Shown here in pieces: positions 51,336 to 59,869 of a DNA stretch of 64,000 bases. The translations under genes and the position numbers were made by a program. Positions within the stretch are counted from its first letter, which is position 1, and every line of letters starts with the position of its first letter. Source of the DNA: Flavobacteriaceae bacterium PS02334 (GTDB lineage Bacteria > Bacteroidota > Bacteroidia > Flavobacteriales > Flavobacteriaceae); assembly GCA_029959295.1 (NCBI GenBank), contig JASCOH010000002.1, positions 62,001 through 126,000 of the forward strand, written 5' to 3'. The notes under the pieces are model-generated. The model saw only the letters and a program-made list of their open reading frames with translations. It had not been told where the DNA came from and made no database searches.

Positions 51336-53810
51336 TTAGTCAATGAAATTCAAGAACTTTAATCCAAAAACAATGCCGTCACCTTGGAAGCCGCTTCCGT
51401 TATAGGAGCGAACATAATCAATTCTAAGCATTCTGAATTTGCCAAAACCTAAGTTGTCCAAACCGACATTAAATTCAGAATAAGGTTTTCTATCCGGAAC
51501 TCCGAAAGCATGATATCCAACAATTAAATTAGATTTCAGTAAATTCAACAACGGAATTTTATTCATAATATACCCCTTGAAATTATGTTCCAAATGTCCT
51601 TCCAGATAAGAATCGTTTGTGCTGCTTGAATAATAAGGAAGCAAGTTGAAAACGTTCAAATATCTTGAAGACATTCCGATGTGCGTTTCGTTTCCGTTGA
51701 AATGTTTGTAGTCTGCGAACGAAATTCCGTCAGCGTTGTAAAACTTTCCGGCTTTTAGATTTATTCCTAATTCGCCTTTGTTTCCTATGGTCAAATCGTA
51801 AGTCGCTCTGGCATAAAAAGCATGATATTCTAAACTTTTTTCAGATCCGGCGAATGCTTTTTCAAAAGTGGCATAAAGCACCGGATATTTTTCGTTTTGC
51901 AAATTTAGCTTTCCGTCAGGTCTTGAAATGTATTCTTGAGCAAAATTAATTCTTGCCGTAATCGAAGCTTTCGCCAAATTATGCGAACTGAAAATCTCTG
52001 AAAAATGATCATTCGGTGCCAAAGGATTGTTTGACGTATATTCTTTATTATCTTTAATCAAGACATAATCGGTGTTGTTAAAAAGTGCTTTTCTTTTAGA
52101 ATATTCGGCATTTCCATACAAAGTCAATCCGTTGACAACTTCCTGCTGATAGCTCGCTTTTGCAAATCTTTTATCGTATAATTTCATGTAATTGTCCTTG
52201 AAGAAAAGCGTGCTTACCGAATTTACGATTTCATTTATTGCAGGGGTTTGGTTGAATTGAACGATTTGATTTCCGGCTGACGCAGAGAAATAAGAATTCG
52301 TCTGGTTGTTAATTCTGGTAGAGAAATAAGCGTAAGCCCTGAGGCGATCTTCGGCAAATCCGTAGTTTAGTTTGACGCCAAAATTTGTATAGGTATTATC
52401 ATCTGGATTTCTTTTGTTGTATGAAAAACCAGTATTTAAATTCCAGCCCTGAACGGTATTGAACGATGGAATTTGCAGAATCCCTTCATAATTTAATGAC
52501 CAATTTTTAAAAGAATTTTTATAAGTATAGCCTGTAATCGGGTCAAAAACTTTAAATCTATTGTTCTTTTTATCAATAGAATCTAAATAGGTCTTCGACT
52601 TTTTCATGGTCTGGATGCTGTCTTTTTTGATATAATCGCTTGATTCTTCAATAGTCAGAGGAACTGGTCGGATTGTGTTCCAAAAATTTTCATCCTTTTT
52701 ATTGGCTTCCTTATCAATTGAAACCACTTCGCGCGTGAATGTTTTCTTCTCGAATTCGGTCTTGAATTCATAATTGCTGAAAGCGTGCGTGAATTTTCCT
52801 GTGAAAGTAACTCCGAATAATCCAGCATTAAAATCTAGCGTCTGCAGGCTTTTTGACCAAATTTTTGAATTGGTATTGTAAGTGAAATTCTGCGTAAGAT
52901 TCATCGTATTTAAAACAGGAATCTGCATTCTGTATCCTTTCATGTCTAAATCGACGGCATAAATTGCCCAAGAATCTTCTACAATATAAATGTATCCTTC
53001 AAAAACGGGCTCGGTATCTCTTCTCGGAATTACTTTTATTTTGTTGATTGTGTTGTTGTTATCATCGACAAAAGTTCCTTCAATTTTAAATTTGTAATAA
53101 TTGAAAGCGTTGTCAGCAATCGGCGAAACCATATTAATACTGAACTTTACATAGTTTTCATAAAAATCATAGTTGGTGTTCATGGCCGTATTATAGCTGA
53201 AGCCGCTGTCGTTTCCGCTAATTTTTGAAGCAATGATATTTTCTTTCAGCTTGTTTGGCTTTTCAAATGTAATTTTCGAAACTGTTTCTGACAGGTAAAT
53301 AATTCCGGTTCCCGTAGAATCTAAAATTCCATCTTCATCAACTTTTTGACCCAAGATTTTATCTGGAGCATCTTTTACCCTAAAAATTCCCCTGGAATAA
53401 AAATCAGCGGTAAACTTTGCCGTCATCGAAGAATTTTGCTTTTTTGAAGCAATGGCGCTTCGGATAATTGCATTCGCCGGATTTTCTGCAGAATTGATCA
53501 CGACTTCGGTCATCGAGATATTTTCATCAGCAAGCGTAACATCCAAAGTGTAAGGAAATTTGTCAGCGTTGACTTTAATCTTCTGTGTTTTATAACCCAA
53601 ATATTGAAAAACGACCGTGTATTTTCCTGTGTTTTTTACATTCAATTCATAAATCCCAGATTCGTTTGAAGAAGTTCCGGTGTAGGTGTTCTCAATATAA
53701 ACATTCACTGCCGGAAGCGTCTGTCCTGACTGGTCTGTAATTTTTCCCTTGATTTGAGCAAAGGCAATAAATGAGAAGAGAAAAAAAGGTAGCGTAAATA
53801 ATTTTTTCAT
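51336..53810 (-). CDS. DUF5686 protein with carboxypeptidase-regulatory domain
   Basis: The 824-aa outer-membrane protein has a signal peptide (about 1-18), a carboxypeptidase-regulatory-like domain (about 20-105, KGKITDQSGQTLPAVNVYIEN) and a long DUF5686 beta-barrel-like region ending in an aromatic C-terminus (GLKFLNFID). It resembles TonB-dependent receptor accessory proteins but lacks a plug and TonB box. Function unknown; transport or surface display is inferred. Confidence 0.88.
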   Translation of the reverse strand: MKKLFTLPFFLFSFIAFAQIKGKITDQSGQTLPAVNVYIENTYTGTSSNESGIYELNVKNTGKYTVVFQYLGYKTQKIKVNADKFPYTLDVTLADENISMTEVVINSAENPANAIIRSAIASKKQNSSMTAKFTADFYSRGIFRVKDAPDKILGQKVDEDGILDSTGTGIIYLSETVSKITFEKPNKLKENIIASKISGNDSGFSYNTAMNTNYDFYENYVKFSINMVSPIADNAFNYYKFKIEGTFVDDNNNTINKIKVIPRRDTEPVFEGYIYIVEDSWAIYAVDLDMKGYRMQIPVLNTMNLTQNFTYNTNSKIWSKSLQTLDFNAGLFGVTFTGKFTHAFSNYEFKTEFEKKTFTREVVSIDKEANKKDENFWNTIRPVPLTIEESSDYIKKDSIQTMKKSKTYLDSIDKKNNRFKVFDPITGYTYKNSFKNWSLNYEGILQIPSFNTVQGWNLNTGFSYNKRNPDDNTYTNFGVKLNYGFAEDRLRAYAYFSTRINNQTNSYFSASAGNQIVQFNQTPAINEIVNSVSTLFFKDNYMKLYDKRFAKASYQQEVVNGLTLYGNAEYSKRKALFNNTDYVLIKDNKEYTSNNPLAPNDHFSEIFSSHNLAKASITARINFAQEYISRPDGKLNLQNEKYPVLYATFEKAFAGSEKSLEYHAFYARATYDLTIGNKGELGINLKAGKFYNADGISFADYKHFNGNETHIGMSSRYLNVFNLLPYYSSSTNDSYLEGHLEHNFKGYIMNKIPLLNLLKSNLIVGYHAFGVPDRKPYSEFNVGLDNLGFGKFRMLRIDYVRSYNGSGFQGDGIVFGLKFLNFID

Positions 53811-53897
53811 AAGCAGGGGGGAATTGAAAGTTTAAATTACAAAATTAGATTTTGTAAAAAGACGAAATTATTTACAAGATGGTTGCATCACTAGGAA

Positions 53898-54314
53898 TTA
53901 TTTAACAAAATATTGCAATGCCAACTTATAGCTTTCCATTCCAAAACCGATGACGATTCCTTTTGCATTGGGCGAAATATAAGACTGATGCCTGAAAGAT
54001 TCTCTCGAAAAAGTATTTGAAATATGCACTTCGATTACAGGTGTTTTTATTGCTTTTACGGCATCGCCAATTCCTACGGATGTATGCGTATAAGCCGCAG
54101 CATTTAAAATGATTCCGTCAAATTCAAAACCAGTTTCTTGCAATTTCCCGATGATTTCGCCTTCAATATTGCTTTGGAAATAATGCAAATCAACATCAGG
54201 AAATTCAGATTTTAATAGGGAAAGATAGTCTTCAAAAGTCTGGCTTCCGTAGATTTCAGGTTCGCGCTTTCCTAATAAGTTGAGGTTTGGTCCGTTGATG
54301 ATGATGATTTTCAT
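53898..54314 (-). CDS. aroQ: Type II 3-dehydroquinate dehydratase
   Basis: I start at ATG 54314 (MKIIIINGPNLNLLG, 138 aa); the frame runs to 54371 but those residues are not conserved. Motifs: NGPNLNLLGKREPEIYG with the catalytic Tyr, NAAAYTHTSVGI and EVHISNTFSRESFRHQSYIS with the catalytic His. It catalyses the third shikimate step. Confidence 0.96.
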   Translation of the reverse strand: MKIIIINGPNLNLLGKREPEIYGSQTFEDYLSLLKSEFPDVDLHYFQSNIEGEIIGKLQETGFEFDGIILNAAAYTHTSVGIGDAVKAIKTPVIEVHISNTFSRESFRHQSYISPNAKGIVIGFGMESYKLALQYFVK

Positions 54315-54371
54315 GAAAGTTGTTTTTTGTAAAAATAATGGATTTTCTATGTAAATCAGAATTAAGGGCAT

Positions 54372-54400
54372 AAAAAAACCGCTTCGAAATCGAAACGGTT
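54372..54400 (-). terminator. Terminator of the first barrel gene
   Basis: AACCGCTTCGA (54377-54387) pairs with TCGAAACGGTT (54390-54400), one internal mismatch, then a minus-strand T-run. Confidence 0.82.
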
Positions 54401-54422
54401 TTAATAATTTTTATTTTTACTA

Positions 54423-54995
54423 TTAGAACATGTATCCAAGAGAAACTTGAAAGACAGAATTCTTTGCATCAGCGTCTTTTGAAATTTCAGTCAAACCCAC
54501 TGTGTATCTTGCTTGAGCAAAAAGTCCGCCAGCAATGTTTAATCCTAATCCTCCAGCAACAGCAAAATCAAAAGATTTTGGATCTGCACCTTCATAAGTA
54601 TTGCCTAATTCGTCTACAACTTTGCTCGAATCATTAACTAAGAAAGAAAATTGCGGCCCCGCTTCGATACTTAATTTATCTGTAATCAGGTAGAATTTAG
54701 CCATCACCGGAACTGAGATATAGTCTAAATCGAAATCATCAACGCCATCAACATCAGAAGCTGCGCCTTGAGAACTGAACATTGCCTCAGGTTGAATAGC
54801 AAAATTTGGAAGAATTTTAATTTCTGCAACGGCTCCAGCGTGAAAACCAGTTTTGTTTTTATAATCAATTCCTTCAGGTCCTCCGTCAAAGTTAGAGAAG
54901 TTGACTCCTCCTTTTAGACCAAACTTTACAATTTGGGCATTTGAGCTAGTGATTCCGGCAATCATTAAGACTGCACATAAAATTAGTTTTTTCAT
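54423..54995 (-). CDS. PorT-type outer-membrane beta-barrel protein
   Basis: I start at ATG 54995 (MKKLILCAVLMIAG, 190 aa), which begins a signal peptide cleaved after SNAQ. The mature part shows alternating beta strands of the OMP_b-brl_2 family (FGLKGGVNFSNFDG, FAIQPEAMFSSQGA, YISVPVMAKFYLI, LSIEAGPQFSFLV, FQVSLGYMF). First of five similar genes in a row. Function unknown. Confidence 0.85.
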   Translation of the reverse strand: MKKLILCAVLMIAGITSSNAQIVKFGLKGGVNFSNFDGGPEGIDYKNKTGFHAGAVAEIKILPNFAIQPEAMFSSQGAASDVDGVDDFDLDYISVPVMAKFYLITDKLSIEAGPQFSFLVNDSSKVVDELGNTYEGADPKSFDFAVAGGLGLNIAGGLFAQARYTVGLTEISKDADAKNSVFQVSLGYMF

Positions 54996-55124
54996 AATAA
55001 AATTTTTAAGGTGGTTTAAAGGTTTTATCTGTTTCTCAAATTTAACCAAATTTGTAAGAGTATCGCTTTACTTTATGAAATTATTAATATTTTATATTTA
55101 ACGAGAAATATTTTCATTGTAGGC

Positions 55125-55153
55125 TGTTTCGTGTTATTATTTTTATAAATTTA
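55125..55153 (+). promoter_or_regulatory. Promoter-like segment shared with the next barrel gene
   Basis: TGTTTCGTGTTATTA (55125-55139) is identical to 56058-56072, and TAAATTTA (55146-55153) sits where the second copy has TACATTTG. Distance to the start codon is 40 bp here and 42 bp there. Confidence 0.6.
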
Positions 55154-55178
55154 TAACCTAAAACACAAACAATCAATC

Positions 55179-55814
55179 ATGAAGAAAATTATTTTAACAG
55201 TTTCGGCAATCTTTGCCATGGGCATAATGAATGCTCAAGAAATTAAGTATGGTGTAAAAGCGGGTTTGAATCTGTCAACTCTTACGGGAGATATTACAGA
55301 TTTTACTGATGTAAAATCGAAAGCAGGTTTTCACGTTGGAGGCTTTGTAGAATTTAAGCTTACTGATAAATTTTCTATACAGCCAGAACTTTTATATTCT
55401 GCACAAGGTGCAAAATCTGAATTTTCTGATAGCGATGATGTTACATTTCAATCAGAAGAAGATAATTATAAGCTTAGCTATTTAAATCTTCCGATCATGG
55501 CTAAATATTATGTTGCGCCAGGATTTAGCGTAGAAGCTGGACCGCAAATCGGGTTTTTGCTAAGCGCTAAAGATGAATATGATTATAAATCGTCTTTCTT
55601 TGGTGAAGATTTGAGCGATTCTGGAGAAGAAGATGTTAAAGATAGTTTTAAGTCAATTGATTTCGGATTTAATTTTGGAGCTGGCTATGAATTTACAGAA
55701 AATATCTTTGTTCAGGCTAGATATAATCTTGGCTTGTCTAATATAGCTGATTCTGACAATGATCTTGAGATAAAAAATTCTGTTGTGCAAGTTTCTCTTG
55801 GATACAGATTCTAA
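55179..55814 (+). CDS. PorT-type outer-membrane beta-barrel protein
   Basis: The 211-aa protein has a signal peptide (about 1-19, MNAQ) and the same strand pattern as its neighbour (YGVKAGLNLSTLTGD, FSIQPELLYSAQGA, LSYLNLPIMAKYYV, FSVEAGPQIGFLL, VVQVSLGYRF). Acidic loops (SDSDD, SGEEDVKD) suggest exposed, possibly cation-binding surfaces. It has its own terminator. Confidence 0.87.
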   Translation: MKKIILTVSAIFAMGIMNAQEIKYGVKAGLNLSTLTGDITDFTDVKSKAGFHVGGFVEFKLTDKFSIQPELLYSAQGAKSEFSDSDDVTFQSEEDNYKLSYLNLPIMAKYYVAPGFSVEAGPQIGFLLSAKDEYDYKSSFFGEDLSDSGEEDVKDSFKSIDFGFNFGAGYEFTENIFVQARYNLGLSNIADSDNDLEIKNSVVQVSLGYRF

Positions 55815-55831
55815 TATTAAAAATGAAATGC

Positions 55832-55858
55832 AAAGCCGTCAATTTGACGGCTTTTTTT
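55832..55858 (+). terminator. Terminator of the second barrel gene
   Basis: AAGCCGTCAA (55833-55842) pairs with TTGACGGCTT (55844-55853), then a T-run. Confidence 0.85.
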
Positions 55859-56056
55859 GTGAACTGAAAGTTGATTTAGGATTAATTTAATGTTAAATAC
55901 CAAGTTGATTTTGATGTCTAAAATATATTTAAATAAAAAATTAAATTAAATATTTTAATATATAATAACTATAACGTTCATTTTCATAAGATTAATATGC
56001 TAAAATTATGGTATTATGCGTGTTTTTTGCTGTCGATAAATTTTTTGCAATGTAAG

Positions 56057-56086
56057 TTGTTTCGTGTTATTAATTTTTTACATTTG
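56057..56086 (+). promoter_or_regulatory. Promoter of the third barrel gene
   Basis: TTG (56057-56059), a 19-bp spacer and TACATTTG (56079-56086) fit the consensus. The spacer region is the copy of the element at 55125. Confidence 0.7.
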
Positions 56087-56113
56087 CCCCGTAATTTTAA
56101 ATTAATCACAATC

Positions 56114-56710
56114 ATGAAAAAAGTTATTTTATCAGTTGCGGCAATTTTCGCTTTCGGATTTGCAAATGCTCAAGAAACAGTATCAGAAGGTTTCACTAAA
56201 GGAGATGTTTTTATTTCTGGAGCTATAGGTTTTGGAAGCACTAAAACAGGTGATTTTAAAACTAATGACTTCGTTGTTGCTCCAAAAGTAGGTTACTTTG
56301 TAACTGAAAATATTGCACTTGGTTTAGCAGTAGGTTTTGAGTCTTCAAAAGTTGACACAGGAGTTGTTGATGCTAAAAACAATACATTTTCTGTTGGAGC
56401 ATTTGGTAGATATTATTTCACACCAGCTTCAAAATTCTCTCTTTTTGGTCAATTAGGAGTTAATTACAACAACTATGATTTCGAATTCAATGATTCAGGT
56501 TTAGGTGATGCTAAAGGTAATGGTTTTGATATTGCTGTTGCTCCAGGTGTTAGCTATTTCATTGCTAAAAACTTCGCTTTAGAAGCTACTTTCGGAATTC
56601 TAGGTTACGAAACAACTAAGCCAGATGCTGATGGTGCTGAAAAAACAAATGCTTTCAGTTTAGGTCTTGATACAAGAGATATTACTTTAGGTCTTGTTTA
56701 CAAATTCTAA
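56114..56710 (+). CDS. Outer-membrane beta-barrel protein, divergent subtype
   Basis: I start at ATG 56114 (MKKVILSVAAIFAFGFANAQ, 198 aa); upstream in-frame codons run through the promoter. The barrel (FISGAIGFGSTKTGDF, APKVGYFVTENIALGLAVGF, YYFTPASKFSLFGQLGVNY, TLGLVYKF) differs from the other four and is closer to general OmpW/OmpA-like 8-strand barrels. Confidence 0.85.
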   Translation: MKKVILSVAAIFAFGFANAQETVSEGFTKGDVFISGAIGFGSTKTGDFKTNDFVVAPKVGYFVTENIALGLAVGFESSKVDTGVVDAKNNTFSVGAFGRYYFTPASKFSLFGQLGVNYNNYDFEFNDSGLGDAKGNGFDIAVAPGVSYFIAKNFALEATFGILGYETTKPDADGAEKTNAFSLGLDTRDITLGLVYKF

Positions 56711-56730
56711 TTTTTAGAAAAATTTGCATA

Positions 56731-56761
56731 AAAAAACCTCCCAATTTGGGAGGTTTTTCTT
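56731..56761 (+). terminator. Bidirectional terminator between converging barrel genes
   Basis: AACCTCCCAA pairs with TTGGGAGGTT between 56735 and 56755, with A- and T-runs on both sides. Confidence 0.85.
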
Positions 56762-56778
56762 TTTATATTGGGTTTGGA

Positions 56779-57411
56779 TTAGAATTTATATCCAATACCG
56801 ATTTGGAAAACAGAGTTTTTAGCATCTGAGTTTTCAATAATTTCTGTCAGACCATAATTGTATCTTCCTGTTGCAAAAAGACCCATGTCAGTTTGAAATG
56901 TAAGACCAGCCGCTATACCAAATTCAAAATCTTTAGCTTCATATTCAGATCCTTCTAAATCAATATCGCCATCATTGTCGTTAGCATTAAAATCAATTTC
57001 TTCATTTACTTTAAAGCTAAATTGCGGACCTACTTCAAAACTAAATCCTTTTGTAACATAAAGCTTGGCTAAAACCGGAACATTGATATAGTCTAATTGG
57101 TATTCTACTTTTCCGTCGCCTCCAAAGAAATCTCCTTCGATATCAGACTCAAATCCTTGGCCAGAATATAAGGCTTCCACTTGAACAGAAAATATTTCTG
57201 CAACAGGAAATTCAGCAAGCGCACCTACGTGAAAACTTGTTCTTGAATCTGGGCTGTCAAAATCATTTCCGGTAATAGTTGCGAAGTTAACACCACCTTT
57301 TACACCAAAACTTGGCGACATTGATCTTGTATTGTCTGCCTCTTGTGCGTTAGCAGTAATTGCCGTTGCTAAAATCATTGTTCCTGCGGTAATCTTTTTT
57401 AATAGTTTCAT
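56779..57411 (-). CDS. PorT-type outer-membrane beta-barrel protein
   Basis: The 210-aa protein has a signal peptide (about 1-22, ITANAQ) and the shared pattern (FGVKGGVNFATITGN, FSVQVEALYSGQGF, LDYINVPVLAKLYV, FSFEVGPQFSFKV, VFQIGIGYKF). The promoter region bears an inverted repeat. Confidence 0.87.
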   Translation of the reverse strand: MKLLKKITAGTMILATAITANAQEADNTRSMSPSFGVKGGVNFATITGNDFDSPDSRTSFHVGALAEFPVAEIFSVQVEALYSGQGFESDIEGDFFGGDGKVEYQLDYINVPVLAKLYVTKGFSFEVGPQFSFKVNEEIDFNANDNDGDIDLEGSEYEAKDFEFGIAAGLTFQTDMGLFATGRYNYGLTEIIENSDAKNSVFQIGIGYKF

Positions 57412-57432
57412 CTTTTTTTATTTTTAAGGGTT

Positions 57433-57458
57433 TGTATTCCAAAATTAATTTGAATACA
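57433..57458. promoter_or_regulatory. Inverted repeat over the promoter of the fourth barrel gene
   Basis: TGTATTC (57433-57439) and GAATACA (57452-57458) are perfect arms with a 12-bp spacer. A minus-strand -7 match TAATTTTG (57447-57440) lies inside. Confidence 0.5.
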
Positions 57459-57622
57459 GGGCTCAAACTTTAAAATTTTCTTAATTCACAAAGAATTAAC
57501 TATCAAACAGATTGCTGTGTAAAAAATATTGTTATTGTGTAATATAAAGTTGCTTAAGTGTAAGGTTTTGATGTTCGCTTATATCGAAATTCTAGAGGTT
57601 TGCCTTACTAAAATATAAAATG

Positions 57623-58249
57623 TTAAAATTTATATCCCAAACCTACTTGAATTGCAGTGTTTTTTGCTTCAGTTTCTTTAATTACGTCTTTTAAACCGTG
57701 AGTGTACCTAAGACTTATGAATAAACCTTCATCAAATTGAAAAGAAGTTCCGGCTGCTAAGCTGATATCGAAGGACTCAATTTCTTGAGGAATCGTATGT
57801 TCTTCTGTAGAAAATGGCGTATCAATTTTATCATTAATCTTGAATCCTAATTGTGGCCCGGCTTCTAGAGAAAAACCTTTTACAATGTAATATTTTGCTA
57901 GAATTGGCAAATTGATATAATCAAATTTATATTCGGCAATATATTCTGCTTCTGAAGTTTTATGCCTTCTTTCAAAACCTTGTCGCGAATAAAGCAATTC
58001 GCCCTGAATCGAAAGCAGGTCGTTGACTATGGGAATCTCTCCAAAAATTCCAGCATAAATCCCCAGCTTCCCATCTGGATATATGGTCGCATCCCCTTTT
58101 GTAACTGTCGCATAATTGATGCCTGCCCTGACTCCATAACTGAGCGTGTTAAAAGGATTTTCTATGTCTTCAGGTTCAATGACCTGCGCAGAAACAGAAA
58201 ATGCAAACAACAGCAATAGATTTGTAGCTATAATTCTAATAGGTTTCAT
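57623..58249 (-). CDS. PorT-type outer-membrane beta-barrel protein
   Basis: I start at ATG 58249 (MKPIRIIATNLLLLFAFSVSAQ, 208 aa) since it opens the signal peptide. The barrel strands again follow the family (YGVRAGINYATVTKGD, LSIQGELLYSRQGFERR, FDYINLPILAKYYIV, FSLEAGPQLGFKI, AIQVGLGYKF). Its start lies 81 bp from divergent xerD. Confidence 0.86.
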   Translation of the reverse strand: MKPIRIIATNLLLLFAFSVSAQVIEPEDIENPFNTLSYGVRAGINYATVTKGDATIYPDGKLGIYAGIFGEIPIVNDLLSIQGELLYSRQGFERRHKTSEAEYIAEYKFDYINLPILAKYYIVKGFSLEAGPQLGFKINDKIDTPFSTEEHTIPQEIESFDISLAAGTSFQFDEGLFISLRYTHGLKDVIKETEAKNTAIQVGLGYKF

Positions 58250-58330
58250 ATTTAAATTTAATTTTGTTAGGTTCCTACAAGTTATTCCATTTATTTGTGG
58301 CGGCAACTTATCATTAACATAACTTTTAGA

Positions 58331-59236
58331 ATGTCAAATTGGTCCACTTATATTAAAAATTATCAGTCTTATTTGAGGATTGAGAGAGGATTGTCGAAAA
58401 ACACGATAGCTAATTACACTTTCGATATTGAAAAAATTGTAGATTATCTTTCAGAAAACAATATTGATGTGAATCCAATTCAAATTTCTGAGGAAATAGT
58501 GCAGCAATTTATATATGAAATTTCCAAGACCGTAAATCCTCGTTCTCAAGCCAGGATCATATCCGGATTGCGAAGCTTTTTCAGCTATTTGATTTTTGAG
58601 GATTACAGAATTACCAATCCGATGGAATTGATTGAGATTCCGAAAATCGGCAGAAAACTTCCAGATACGCTTTCTGCAGATGAAATTGATGCGCTGATTA
58701 GCGCAATTGATTTAGGTGAAGCTAAAGAAGAAGATGAGAGAAATAAGGCAATGCTTGAAACGCTTTATGGTTGCGGACTTCGGGTTTCTGAATTGGTTTC
58801 CTTAAAAATATCAGATCTTTTTTTTGAAGAAGGTTTTTTGAAAGTCAGCGGCAAGGGCAATAAAGAACGCTTTGTTCCGATCGGAAATCTTACGCAGAAA
58901 TATATCGAGCTTTATAGAAATACCAAAAGAGTACATTTAAAAATACAAAAAGGGCATGAAGACACTTTGTTTTTGAATAGGAGAGGGAGGCAACTGACGC
59001 GCGCGATGATTTTTACGATAATTAAAGATCTTGCGGCTAAAATAAATCTTCAAAAAACCATCAGTCCGCACACTTTTAGACATTCGTTTGCTACGCATCT
59101 TTTAGAAAATGGAGCTGATTTGAGATCTATCCAATTAATGCTTGGTCATGAATCAATTACGACTACAGAAATCTATGTTCACCTAGACAGAAGGCATCTT
59201 AAACAGGTAATTAATGCATTTCATCCGAGAAAATGA
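58331..59236 (+). CDS. xerD: Site-specific tyrosine recombinase XerD
   Basis: I start at ATG 58331 (301 aa), the family length. Catalytic residues: Arg151 (GLRVSEL), a Lys in the beta-hairpin near 175, His247 and Arg250 (HTFRHSF), His273 (LGHES) and nucleophile Tyr282. All are intact, unlike the island integrase. It resolves chromosome dimers at dif with XerC; XerC and XerD cannot be told apart firmly here. Confidence 0.93.
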   Translation: MSNWSTYIKNYQSYLRIERGLSKNTIANYTFDIEKIVDYLSENNIDVNPIQISEEIVQQFIYEISKTVNPRSQARIISGLRSFFSYLIFEDYRITNPMELIEIPKIGRKLPDTLSADEIDALISAIDLGEAKEEDERNKAMLETLYGCGLRVSELVSLKISDLFFEEGFLKVSGKGNKERFVPIGNLTQKYIELYRNTKRVHLKIQKGHEDTLFLNRRGRQLTRAMIFTIIKDLAAKINLQKTISPHTFRHSFATHLLENGADLRSIQLMLGHESITTTEIYVHLDRRHLKQVINAFHPRK

Positions 59237-59425
59237 CCGTTCATCGATTTTAAGTTTTTTTTATATAAAAAGTTACTTCGAATTAGATTCAGGTACATAC
59301 TTTTGTCCTCGAAAACATTTATTAGCCAATATTTTGCGTAGAAAAAAGATTAAAATTCTATAATAATGTAAGATTGAATATACATTTTTTGAGTTAGGGG
59401 AGAAGCAATTAAATGTGCCAATAAA

Positions 59426-59821
59426 ATGAATAAATTTAATGAAGTTTTTGTTGTCGACGATGATAAGGTCTATCATTACATTCTTAAAAAATTACTAAAA
59501 AAGAACAATGTGAATATTACCTCACATTTTTTTGAAAACGGACATGACGCCATGGAGGTTTTAAAAAGTAATTCTCAAAAGGGTGGAGCGATTCCAGATT
59601 TGATTCTTTTAGATATTAACATGCCTATAATGGACGGCTGGCAATTTTTAGAAGAATTTAAAAAGATAAAGGATACGCTTTTAAAAGATACGACAATATA
59701 TATGATCAGTTCATCTAATAGTTATGTTGATTTGGAAAAAGTAAAAGAATTTCCAGAAGACGTGATGGATTATTTTATGAAACCAGTAAGTTATGAAGAT
59801 ATCTGCAAGATATTTCAATAA
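59426..59821 (+). CDS. Single-domain response regulator
   Basis: The 131-aa protein is a lone receiver domain: acidic pocket DDD (11-13), phospho-acceptor Asp63 in LLLDINMPIMDGW, the Ser/Thr switch in MISSS and Lys in YFMKPVS. No output domain is present. No histidine kinase is adjacent. CheY-like or phosphorelay function is inferred. Confidence 0.92.
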   Translation: MNKFNEVFVVDDDKVYHYILKKLLKKNNVNITSHFFENGHDAMEVLKSNSQKGGAIPDLILLDINMPIMDGWQFLEEFKKIKDTLLKDTTIYMISSSNSYVDLEKVKEFPEDVMDYFMKPVSYEDICKIFQ

Positions 59822-59852
59822 AAAAAGCTCCTCAATTTGAGGAGCTTTTTTT
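59822..59852 (+). terminator. Bidirectional terminator between the response regulator and rny
   Basis: AAGCTCCTCAA (59825-59835) and TTGAGGAGCTT (59837-59847) pair, with A/T runs on both sides. Confidence 0.88.
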
Positions 59853-59869
59853 ATATGTAGAACTTTGTA

